Both the position numbers and the translations under genes were made by a program. DNA of 32,989 nt from Desulfobacterales bacterium (lineage in GTDB: Bacteria > Desulfobacterota > Desulfovibrionia > Desulfovibrionales > Desulfothermaceae). Below, piece after piece: positions 25,846 to 32,989 of this stretch (its first letter is position 1; each line of letters begins with the position of its first letter). The notes under the pieces were generated by a model. The model was given only the letters and a program-made list of their open reading frames with translations, had not been told where the DNA came from and ran no database searches. The stretch is taken from the NCBI GenBank assembly GCA_027064715.1, contig JAMOPG010000205.1:1-32989 (forward strand), in the 5' to 3' direction.

Positions 25846-27147
25846 ATGATTGGGATAAAAGAATTTTTGAGGAGTGAGGTTGCACCAGCCCTTGGCTGTA
25901 CAGAGCCTGTTTGTGTTGCCTTGGCATGTGCCTATGCAGGTTCAATCCTTCCACATAAAAACATAGAAAAGATAGAATTGATACTCTCGCCGGGTATCTT
26001 TAAAAATGGGATGGGAGTATTTTTACCTGGTACAGATCTCACTGGGATACATTATGCTGCTGCAATAGGGGCAATGTTTGGAGATCCAAAAAAGGATCTA
26101 GAAGTATTTTCAAATATAAGTTCAGACCATATTGATACAGTGAAGAAATTTATTGCAAAACAGCGTGTTCAGATAGATATAGATTTTTCGAAAAAAGGGA
26201 TATTTGTCTGTGCAAAAATTTTTAGTAATAAAGATGTTTCAGAGGCCATTATAAAAGATTATCATAATAATTTGGTTTCATTGAAACTAAATGGTGAAAA
26301 TATAGCTTTTGAAAAGAAAAATAATAATAAAGAAATGAAGAAAAAAATTGATGTAGATGAGATCACAAGATGGATGAAAAAAACACCATGCGAAGATTTG
26401 ATAGATCTGATCTATGAGTTAGATGATGAGGACTTTGAGTTTTTAAAAAAAGGTGTTTTAATGAATCTTCAGCTTATGGAAAAAGGGCAAAAAGAAGTCC
26501 TTGGTTATGGTATTTATGCATGTTTTGAGGATCTTGAAAAAGAACAAATAGGGACTTCAATTCTAGAAGAAGTTCAAAAAAATGTATGTGCTGCAATAGA
26601 TGCAAGGATGGCAGGCGCAGCTTATCCAGCTATGAGTTCTGCTGGAAGTGGGAATAATGGATTGGTGGCAACTCTACCCATATGGACTGTGCACAATATA
26701 TTAAAAACGCCAGAAGAGGAGTTTTTAAGGGCAATAGCCCTCAGTCATTTATTTACATCAAAACTAAAATCTCACATGGGCAGGATAACCCCAATCTGCA
26801 GTTGTGGTTTATCTGCTGGTGGAGGAGCCACAGCAGGGATAACTTATCTATATACCAAAGATAAAGATGTGATCTTAAATGCAGTTGAGATGCTTGTTGT
26901 GAATATGTTTGGAATCCTATGTGATGGGGCAAAGCCAGGTTGCTCCATTAAATTATTAATAGCCACCCATGCTGCTATGCAATGTGTTTACTTAAGTCTT
27001 AAGGGTAAGAAATTGTTTATAAATGAAGGAATATGCGGAAAAGATATTGATGATACATTAAAGAATCTGGAATTTTTGTGTTCTAATTCATACACTGATA
27101 CAGATAGGTTGGTTATAACTATAATGAAAAACAAAGGATTAAAATAA
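25846..27147 (+). CDS. cyuA: L-cysteine desulfidase, CyuA/UPF0597 type
   Basis: A 433-residue member of the UPF0597 (YhaM/CyuA) family, [4Fe-4S] enzymes that degrade L-cysteine to pyruvate, ammonia and sulfide; related proteins act on serine. The N-terminal ALGCTEPVCVAL holds Cys18. Later cysteines are Cys318 and Cys320 in ICSCGLSAGGGATAG and Cys359 and Cys366 in CDGAKPGC, the likely cluster ligands, with Gly-rich SAGSGNNG between. The GGGGGA ribosome-binding site precedes ATG 25846. It stands alone between a divergent radical SAM gene and a terminator. Sulfide supply fits an anaerobe, and selenocysteine could be a side substrate, but that is speculation. Confidence 0.9.
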   Translation: MIGIKEFLRSEVAPALGCTEPVCVALACAYAGSILPHKNIEKIELILSPGIFKNGMGVFLPGTDLTGIHYAAAIGAMFGDPKKDLEVFSNISSDHIDTVKKFIAKQRVQIDIDFSKKGIFVCAKIFSNKDVSEAIIKDYHNNLVSLKLNGENIAFEKKNNNKEMKKKIDVDEITRWMKKTPCEDLIDLIYELDDEDFEFLKKGVLMNLQLMEKGQKEVLGYGIYACFEDLEKEQIGTSILEEVQKNVCAAIDARMAGAAYPAMSSAGSGNNGLVATLPIWTVHNILKTPEEEFLRAIALSHLFTSKLKSHMGRITPICSCGLSAGGGATAGITYLYTKDKDVILNAVEMLVVNMFGILCDGAKPGCSIKLLIATHAAMQCVYLSLKGKKLFINEGICGKDIDDTLKNLEFLCSNSYTDTDRLVITIMKNKGLK

Positions 27148-27150
27148 AAA

Positions 27151-27172
27151 GGGGGAGGAGTCCCCCTGATTT
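27151..27172 (+). terminator. Terminator after cyuA
   Basis: GGGGGA (27151-27156) and TCCCCC (27161-27166) form a perfect 6-bp stem with loop GGAG, preceded by AAAAA and followed by a T-rich TGATTTATTTAT. It separates the gene from the convergent chemoreceptor gene. Confidence 0.7.
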
Positions 27173-27179
27173 ATTTATC

Positions 27180-28733
27180 TTATCCTTTCATATTTTCTAT
27201 TGTAGTATTTAATTGCTCAATAAGTTCTGCGAGATGGTTACTTAATGTAGCTGTCCTTTCCATGATTTCCTTTGTTGCCTGAGAAATATTGTTTACTTCT
27301 TCGGTGGATCTTGTGATCTGTTCAGATGCTGCTGATTGTTCTTCTGCAGCAGTGGCAATGGACCTTATCTGATCCATTGAAGTATTGGACATCTTGACCA
27401 TCTCCTGCAAAAGAGTTCCAGTTTCCTCAACAAGAGACATATTTTTTACAATTGCCTCAGCTACATGTTTGGTGTGATTCATGTTGTTTTTTGCACTTTG
27501 TTGTATTGCGTGAATATATTGTTCCACATCCTTTGTTGCACTCATGGTCTTTTCTGCCAGTTTTCTCACCTCATCAGCAACAACAGCAAATCCCCTTCCA
27601 GCATCACCTGCCCTAGCAGCCTCAATCGCAGCATTTAAGGCCAAAAGGTTAGTTTGATCTGCTATATCTGATATGGTATTGATTATCTCGCCAATACCTT
27701 CTGCCTGTTTTTCCATCTCTTCCATATCTTTTTGTAGATCTAATGCCCGCTCTTGAACCTTTCTTAAATTTTCTATTGCTGTGGTTAAGGCATCAGCTCC
27801 TTCCATTGCCTTTTTACTGGTATTTTCTGCTGCCTCTGCTGCATTGGCAGCATTTTTTGATACCTCCAAAACTGTGGAATTCATCTGTTCCATTGCAGTG
27901 GCAACTTCATCTGTTCTAGACCTTAAATTATCCATGGATTCATTCACTTCTCCAATCACGGATAAAAGGTCATTGTTGACGTGTAAGAGGTTGTTAGATA
28001 GTTCAGATGTCTCTTCAATGGCTTTTTTCAATGTCTCTGCTTGTTTAAGAACCTTTTCTTGTTCTTCTTTTAATTCTGACAAGTCTGAAAATATAGCAAA
28101 TGAACCTATGAGATTGCCCTGTAAATCATAAAATGGAGCTGCATTGATTTCAGTAAAGAGCTTTCGTCCTTTTCTTCCTGTGACTTCAACTCTAACTCCT
28201 ACTATCTTTCTCTGTTCTTTATATGCCCTACCAGTTACAGTTTCACGGTTTGGATCTCCATAGAAAAACTCAGCAACAGTCATACCTATATAATCTTCTG
28301 GTTTTCCATCTTGTTCAACAAAGTCTATAATTTCTTGATTTACATAGAGTATTCTAGTATCTTTATCAGCTATTATTAAACATATTGGCATATGCTCAAG
28401 CACTAATGCACGCCATAGGTATTTATTATATATGGTATCTAAAAAGTTATTTATAGCTTGTGCAATTGACACAACTAAAGGATCTTTAATCTTAGATGTA
28501 TTTAAGTTAAACGACATTGTGGTCATTAAACTTTGGACCTCATCTAAGAGTGCTTGGAGAGATGAGTTTTGTTTAGAGACATTAACTAATAACAAGATGA
28601 ATGTTATAAGGAAGAGAGCTGATTCTAGAATAATGTTTTTATAAAAGAGCCTAGATAGCAAAAATAATGCAAAACCTACTAAAAAGATAACAATAAAATA
28701 GGTGATTGTGGATTTGGAACTTTGTGATTTCAT
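27180..28733 (-). CDS. Methyl-accepting chemotaxis protein with PAS domain
   Basis: A 517-residue receptor. Two TM helices lie near residues 8-30 and 32-50 with almost no periplasmic loop, so sensing is probably cytoplasmic. A PAS domain spans about residues 105-225 ([50 protein letters not shown]). The signalling helices carry the hairpin motif [33 protein letters not shown]. No C-terminal CheR pentapeptide is seen. A redox or ligand-binding PAS would fit an anaerobe, but no ligand can be named. AGGAGG lies before the ATG. It converges on cyuA. Confidence 0.93.
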   Translation of the reverse strand: MKSQSSKSTITYFIVIFLVGFALFLLSRLFYKNIILESALFLITFILLLVNVSKQNSSLQALLDEVQSLMTTMSFNLNTSKIKDPLVVSIAQAINNFLDTIYNKYLWRALVLEHMPICLIIADKDTRILYVNQEIIDFVEQDGKPEDYIGMTVAEFFYGDPNRETVTGRAYKEQRKIVGVRVEVTGRKGRKLFTEINAAPFYDLQGNLIGSFAIFSDLSELKEEQEKVLKQAETLKKAIEETSELSNNLLHVNNDLLSVIGEVNESMDNLRSRTDEVATAMEQMNSTVLEVSKNAANAAEAAENTSKKAMEGADALTTAIENLRKVQERALDLQKDMEEMEKQAEGIGEIINTISDIADQTNLLALNAAIEAARAGDAGRGFAVVADEVRKLAEKTMSATKDVEQYIHAIQQSAKNNMNHTKHVAEAIVKNMSLVEETGTLLQEMVKMSNTSMDQIRSIATAAEEQSAASEQITRSTEEVNNISQATKEIMERTATLSNHLAELIEQLNTTIENMKG

Positions 28734-28811
28734 ATTACTTCCTCCTTTTTTAGGAAAATTGTATTGACTCTATATTTACACAATAATAAAAACCTAGTCA
28801 ATAATATATCA

Positions 28812-29228
28812 TTACAAAATCTTGTTGGCAACATAAAATACCTGGCCTAAAGAGAGGTTCTCATCATTTGGATGCATGCGTATATTGGTAATAGGTATAA
28901 GCCCAGCCTGCTTTAGCTGAAAGACCCCCTTATACATTAATGTCTTGTTCTGAAATATCTCTCCACTTAAGGCTATGTTTTTTTGCCTTGTGTCCTTGGA
29001 AAGTTTTAATGCAATGGAGATTAAGGAATGAATTAACCCATTGTGAAATTTTCTACGAACAACTATTTCAACTCCATTTGAATCATTTAGTACATAACCA
29101 TTTAAATTATATTTATAACCATTAAAACTATATTTATGAGCTGTCTTATATACAAATGGTCTAAAACCAACACCCTGCACCCTACCTTTGATAACTATCT
29201 TTTTTGTTGTTAAATTTCTATTTTTCAT
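28812..29228 (-). pseudogene. hypF: Internally deleted HypF remnant
   Basis: An open frame of 138 codons that joins the two ends of HypF, the carbamoyl-transferring maturase of [NiFe]-hydrogenase (normally about 750 residues). Residues 9-57 are the N-terminal acylphosphatase domain (KIVIKGRVQGVGFRPFVYKTA, then GYVLNDSNGVEIVV). Residues from about 60 match the extreme C-terminus of the Kae1-like domain (KFHNGLIHSLISIALKL, IALSGEIFQNKTLMY, MHPNDENLSLGQVFY). The zinc fingers, YrdC domain and most of the Kae1 domain are missing, about 600 residues. It starts in a TAATG overlap with pyrD. The domain also contains a 21-nt tandem duplication. I regard it as a non-functional remnant; a short residual protein may still be made. 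Confidence 0.85.
29094..29135 (-). repeat. hypF: Imperfect 21-nt tandem duplication in the hypF remnant
   Basis: Units at 29115-29135 and 29094-29114 differ at 2 of 21 positions and code for KYSFNGY followed by KYNLNGY on the minus strand. Intact HypF has one such segment between the acylphosphatase VYxxA region and the GYVLNDS motif, so this is an extra copy. Confidence 0.85.
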
Positions 29229-30154
29229 TATTGATCTTTAATTGGTCTTTTTAAAGTGCCCCTAAAATCCGATATTTTATTTATATTTAATCTTTTTGCA
29301 ATATCTTCTAATTTATTAACTATTTCAAAGGACACTTTTGGATTTGTAAAATTAGCTGACCCAATCTGTACTGCATGTGCCCCAACCAAGATAAATTCAA
29401 ATACATCTTCTACATTGCTAATTCCCCCCATACCAATAACTGGGATATCTATACTTTGAGCCACATCAAAAACCATTTTAAGTGCTATGGGTTTTATTGC
29501 AGGTCCAGAAAGTCCACCAATTACATTAGTTAGTTTTGGTGTCCTTGAATAGATGTCCACTGCCATGGCAGGAATGGTATTTATAAGGGAGACTGCGTCT
29601 GCCCCTGCCTTTTCCACTGTTTTTGCAATGTGTGTTATATCTTGAACACTAGGGCTTAATTTTATAATAACAGTTTTGTCTTTGGCGTTTTTCTTTACAG
29701 CTTCACATACTTTTGCAGCAGCTTTTGCATCTTGTCCAAATAAGATTCCTCCTTTTTTTACATTTGGACATGAAATATTTACTTCTAGCCCAGCGATTTC
29801 CTCTCTACTAGCAACTATCTTGGTCAATTCTTCAAATTCTGATATATCTTCTCCATATAAATTTGCAATTATTGCAGTATCTCTCCATGGAAGATAGGGT
29901 AGCTTTTCCCTTATAAATCTTTCAACACCAATGTTTTCAAGCCCTATTGCATTTAACATCCCACAAGGAGTCTCACATATCCTTACACCAGGATTGCCTG
30001 TTCTAGGTTTTAAAGAAAGCCCTTTAACAATTATCCCACCTAATGTCTTTAGATCTCCAAAAGGTGAATATTCTATTCCATAACCAAAGGTGCCTGAAGC
30101 AGTTAAAATGGGATTTTTTAAAAAAAGATTTCCAATCTTAACTGACAGGTCCAT
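29228..30154 (-). CDS. pyrD: Dihydroorotate dehydrogenase B, catalytic subunit
   Basis: A 308-residue class 1B enzyme, the FMN subunit that oxidises dihydroorotate to orotate in pyrimidine synthesis. It begins MDLSVKIGNLFLKNPILTASG and has NPGVRICETPCGMLNAIGLEN, VNISCPNVKKGG (with the active-site region Cys), and IPVIGMGGISNVEDV. Class 1B needs PyrK for electron transfer to NAD; pyrK lies 27 nt upstream. Its stop overlaps the start of the hypF remnant. Confidence 0.96.
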   Translation of the reverse strand: MDLSVKIGNLFLKNPILTASGTFGYGIEYSPFGDLKTLGGIIVKGLSLKPRTGNPGVRICETPCGMLNAIGLENIGVERFIREKLPYLPWRDTAIIANLYGEDISEFEELTKIVASREEIAGLEVNISCPNVKKGGILFGQDAKAAAKVCEAVKKNAKDKTVIIKLSPSVQDITHIAKTVEKAGADAVSLINTIPAMAVDIYSRTPKLTNVIGGLSGPAIKPIALKMVFDVAQSIDIPVIGMGGISNVEDVFEFILVGAHAVQIGSANFTNPKVSFEIVNKLEDIAKRLNINKISDFRGTLKRPIKDQ

Positions 30155-30181
30155 GATAATTCCTTATAAATTTTGTTGATT

Positions 30182-30979
30182 TTATGGCATGATTAAAGGT
30201 TGTTGTTTAAACAAAATAGAAAGATCTTCGCACAAAAATACTGGTCCATCCATACAGACCTTAAAATTTTCTCCATGTGGGGAGGGAATTACACAACTAA
30301 GGCAAGCGCCTATTCCGCAAGCCATGGGCCTTTCTAGAGAGAATTGAACATGGGTCCTTTTGGTATAGCATTCACTAAAAATCATCTTTAAAAATGGAAG
30401 TGGTCCGCACGCAAGTATCTGGCCATCTGAAGAATAACCTTCAATTTTTACCTTTATTGCTCTTTTCAATTTCTCTAGATCTTTTTCATTCTTATCCTCA
30501 ATAGTCCAGATAAGGATCTGTTTGGGAAATTCTGATATGGGATAACATGAAAGGGGCATCCTGTGACCAAATATGACTTCAATCTTTTCTGGATTGGGAT
30601 GATTTTTTATAAATCCCACAAATGGAGCAATTCCCATTCCTCCAGCAATGATTAAGATGGGAAGATTGAGATTGATCTTAAAACCTTTTCCAAGGGGGCC
30701 CCAGACCTTTACCTTATTTTTTGGTTTTAGGTGTGACAGAAGATAGGTGCCTCTTCCCACTACCTGAAAAAAAATCTCTAATTTTTCATCATCCAGCTGG
30801 GATATGGAAAATGGCCTTGGCAAAAAAGGATCAAAGCCCCAATCATTGGGTCTTATCATTACAAATTGTCCCACATTCCAATCCCATTTTGGAGGAGTTA
30901 GTCTAAGTTTGTAAAAATTTTTATGCAATGATATAATTTCAGTTACCTCTAAATCTATGCACTCAATATTTTTAATCAT
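30182..30979 (-). CDS. pyrK: Dihydroorotate dehydrogenase electron transfer subunit
   Basis: A 265-residue FAD/[2Fe-2S] protein of the ferredoxin reductase fold. An N-terminal flavin-binding barrel (GQFVMIRPNDW, PRPFSISQLDD, GRGTYLLSHLKP, GPLGKGF) is followed by the nucleotide-binding domain (IIAGGMGIAPFVGFI, ACGPLPFLKMI). The C-terminal cluster site is CGIGACLSCVIP...VC: Cys-x4-Cys-x2-Cys-x12-Cys, the usual PyrK spacing. It passes electrons from PyrD to NAD. The ATG overlaps the recN stop (ATGA). Confidence 0.95.
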   Translation of the reverse strand: MIKNIECIDLEVTEIISLHKNFYKLRLTPPKWDWNVGQFVMIRPNDWGFDPFLPRPFSISQLDDEKLEIFFQVVGRGTYLLSHLKPKNKVKVWGPLGKGFKINLNLPILIIAGGMGIAPFVGFIKNHPNPEKIEVIFGHRMPLSCYPISEFPKQILIWTIEDKNEKDLEKLKRAIKVKIEGYSSDGQILACGPLPFLKMIFSECYTKRTHVQFSLERPMACGIGACLSCVIPSPHGENFKVCMDGPVFLCEDLSILFKQQPLIMP

Positions 30980-32577
30980 GCGTTCTCCTCTAATAGTTCT
31001 CTCGCAAGTGCCTCTCCGTGGCTTCCACCTCCAGCCATGCGTGACAACTCTTCTTTTATCTCTTCACCATCAAGCCTTTTACAAATGGTCCTTGTAGTTT
31101 CTCCAATTATTTCTTTTTTTACCCTAAAATGTGTATTTGCCAAGGATGCAAGCTGTGGCCAGTGGGTAATTAAGATTATTTGATGTTTTTCAGCTAATTT
31201 TTGTAGCTTTTTCCCAACCTTTGTCAAAGTGATTCCACCAATACCTGCATCCACTTCGTCAAATATTAATGTAGGAAGTTCCTCATTTGCTGATATGGAT
31301 ATAAGTGCCAAAAAGATCCTTGATAATTCTCCCCCTGAAGCTATCCTATCTAAAGGCTGAAAATCATGGCCTAGATTTGGGCGCAATATGATCTTTGCCC
31401 TTTTTTCTGTAATATCTTCTTCTAATGGGTGTTCAAAAAAATTAAAGCTTATGTCAATCCCTTTTTCAAAACCAAGGTCTAATAGCTCCTTTTTTAGCCT
31501 TTTGGATAAATTATCTGCAATAGTGACCCTTTTGCTATTGAGCTTCCAGATTATCTTTTTTAGTTCCAGCTCAATATCCTTTTTTTGATCTAGAAGATTT
31601 TTGAGCTCAAGATTTAACTCATCAATTTTTGATATGTCTCTTGCCAACTCATCCTTCATGGTAAGTATTTCATCAAGGGATTTATTTAATCTCTTTTTTA
31701 GTTGCTCAATTTCAAATAGTCTTTCCTCTATTTGTTCAAGCTCTTTGATTTGATCAATACTAACAGGATAACTTATTAACCGAGAGTTAATTTCAGAAGT
31801 AAGTTCTCTAATTACCTCCATCTTATCTAATAGATCTAAAAAATTTTCATCAACCTGGGCAATATTTTCTATTGTTTTATATAGATCATTCACAAGATCC
31901 TGCAATGAGCATTGTTCAGAATTCAAAATAACAAGACCTTTTTCTATCTCTTCACTAATTTTTGCTGTTTTTTTTAGCTCTTCTCTTTTATTTAACAATT
32001 TTTCATCTTCACCTGGCTGAGGATTAATCTTTTCTATCTCTTTTATTTGATATTCATGAAGATCTTTTTTTGACTTAAGATTTGTAAGACTTTCTTCAAT
32101 TTCTTTGATTCTGTTTTTGATCTGTTTTAATTGGTTAAGTATTTTATGTTTTTTTTGTAAGATTTCCTGTGGGATAAAATTATCCAAAATTGATGTATGG
32201 TATTCAGGTCTGGTTAGCTTTTGTTGTTCATATTGACTTGTATATATAATGAGCTTTTGTTTTAATTCATTTATTTTATTTTTTGAACCTAACCTATCAT
32301 TTATGTAAATCCTGCTTCTTTTTGTGATATTTGATATTTCTCTTTTTAAAATGATCTCTTCATTTTCTAATAAAAACATTGCTTCTACATAGGTGGGTTC
32401 ATCATTGCGTCCTATTTGGGCAAGGGGTATGTTTTGTCCAAATAAAAAATCTAAAGATTTGAGTATAATAGACTTTCCTGCCCCACTTTCTCCAGTGATC
32501 ACATTTAGACCTTCACTAAATTCAAGCTCAGCACTCTCAATTAGAGCAAAGTTTTTTATCCTAAGAAGCTCAAGCAT
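30976..32577 (-). CDS. recN: DNA repair protein RecN
   Basis: A 533-residue SMC-like ATPase for double-strand break repair. The N-terminal LELLRIKNFALIESAELEF and Walker A GESGAGKS are followed by a long coiled-coil region (about residues 150-370) and the C-terminal head: RIASGGELSRIFLAL (signature), LIFDEVDAGIGG (Walker B) and ITHWPQLASLANTH, then GGGSHGEALARELL. It is the first gene of a recN-pyrK-pyrD run with overlapping stops and starts. HWPQ stands where HxPQ is usual, an ordinary match. Confidence 0.96.
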   Translation of the reverse strand: MLELLRIKNFALIESAELEFSEGLNVITGESGAGKSIILKSLDFLFGQNIPLAQIGRNDEPTYVEAMFLLENEEIILKREISNITKRSRIYINDRLGSKNKINELKQKLIIYTSQYEQQKLTRPEYHTSILDNFIPQEILQKKHKILNQLKQIKNRIKEIEESLTNLKSKKDLHEYQIKEIEKINPQPGEDEKLLNKREELKKTAKISEEIEKGLVILNSEQCSLQDLVNDLYKTIENIAQVDENFLDLLDKMEVIRELTSEINSRLISYPVSIDQIKELEQIEERLFEIEQLKKRLNKSLDEILTMKDELARDISKIDELNLELKNLLDQKKDIELELKKIIWKLNSKRVTIADNLSKRLKKELLDLGFEKGIDISFNFFEHPLEEDITEKRAKIILRPNLGHDFQPLDRIASGGELSRIFLALISISANEELPTLIFDEVDAGIGGITLTKVGKKLQKLAEKHQIILITHWPQLASLANTHFRVKKEIIGETTRTICKRLDGEEIKEELSRMAGGGSHGEALARELLEENA

Positions 32578-32672
32578 AATTTTTCTCCATTTTTACCAGA
32601 GGTCTTTATAAACCTTTTATAAAAAGAATTCAAACATTTTTATAAGCCATGTTGGGATTGAAAAAATTTAGG

Positions 32673-32700
32673 TTGACATAGGGCCAAAAATGGGTAAGAT
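32673..32700 (+). promoter_or_regulatory. Predicted promoter of the tRNA-Ala gene
   Basis: TTGACA (32673-32678) and TAAGAT (32695-32700) are 16 bp apart, with the tRNA 5' end 16 nt after the -10. No other start signal is nearer. Confidence 0.55.
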
Positions 32701-32716
32701 TTATTTACTCAGCTAT

Positions 32717-32789
<73 letters not shown>

Positions 32790-32804
32790 TAAAGAAAAAT
32801 CAAA

Positions 32805-32838
32805 GGGTTATGGAGATTTTCTCCATAACCCTTTTTTT
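32805..32838 (+). terminator. Strong terminator after tRNA-Ala
   Basis: A perfect 12-bp stem (32805-32816 with 32820-32831) with a TTT loop, followed by seven T. It is the clearest intrinsic terminator in the window. Confidence 0.93.
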
Positions 32839-32943
32839 GTTGTTGGAGAGATTTTATCCAACATTTGCAAGTTATTACACATTATTTACTCACCCTCAAC
32901 TTTCATTCAAATGTGTTAACTTTAGGCAAAGGAAAAAAAATCA

Positions 32944-32983
32944 TTGACATTATTTTGAGATTAAAGTAAGTGATCACTTGCTT
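32944..32983 (+). promoter_or_regulatory. Promoter-like -35 with palindromic operator
   Basis: TTGACA at 32944-32949 is followed, where the -10 would lie, by AAGTAAGTGATCACTTGCTT (32964-32983), a 20-bp near-perfect palindrome with a perfect 12-bp core (AAGTGATCACTT). Such sites are typical of TetR-family operators that block the -10. The -10 itself is poor, and any controlled gene is beyond the window. Confidence 0.5.
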
Positions 32984-32989
32984 CATTTA

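Overview
The window is about 33 kb of AT-rich, gene-dense bacterial chromosome. It looks Gram-negative: the lipoprotein genes lspA and lgt, a lipobox TPR protein and a proton-type MotA/MotB pair are present, and there are no T-box leaders. The mix suggests a motile, anaerobic, selenium-using member of the former Deltaproteobacteria (Desulfobacterota), perhaps close to Desulfovibrionales. Grounds are a selenocysteine-type SelD with a LysR regulator, a PyrK-type FeS dihydroorotate dehydrogenase, a CyuA-type FeS desulfidase, a HypF remnant and a DUF3334 protein. This placement is inference from gene content; no 16S gene is present.

Layout. 1-2830: end of the ribosomal alpha operon (rpsM', rpsK, rpsD, rpoA, rplQ) closed by a strong terminator. 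2827-4831: selenium module, a LysR regulator followed by selD, whose true start lies upstream of an in-frame UGA. 4865-7051 (minus): bifunctional Rel. 7264-10473: SNF2/SWIM helicase. 10510-12860 (minus): motA-motB-PilZ-like-ssb. 12926-18929: purine nucleoside phosphorylase, then a tight ileS-lspA-lgt-PLDc_N-TPR lipoprotein run. 18942-20178: a PilZ protein and a DUF3334 protein with a CheC/CheX-like active-site pattern. 20197-20418: a 73-codon gene for a CopZ-N-terminal-like [2Fe-2S] protein that reads through an in-frame UGA. 20470-23027: PiT permease, DUF47 protein and HD hydrolase. 23079-25748 (minus): class IV aminotransferase, a decayed HD-GYP gene and a B12-binding/radical SAM protein. 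25846-27147: cysteine desulfidase. 27180-28733 (minus): chemoreceptor. 28812-32577 (minus): recN-pyrK-pyrD followed by an internally deleted hypF. 32717-32789: tRNA-Ala(GGC), a strong terminator and a palindromic operator-like site at the right edge.

Main result: two genes whose conventional ORFs are misleading because UGA is read as selenocysteine. One is selD itself (UGA 3830-3832). The other is the small FeS protein (UGA 20356-20358), where the UGA falls at the first Cys of the CopZ GRCC motif and is followed at 19 nt by a 6-bp hairpin with an AGGU loop, resembling a bacterial SECIS. The presence of selD in the same window makes decoding plausible. A second theme is decay: an HD-GYP phosphodiesterase and a HypF are both visibly broken, while two PilZ proteins, MotAB and a chemoreceptor look intact.
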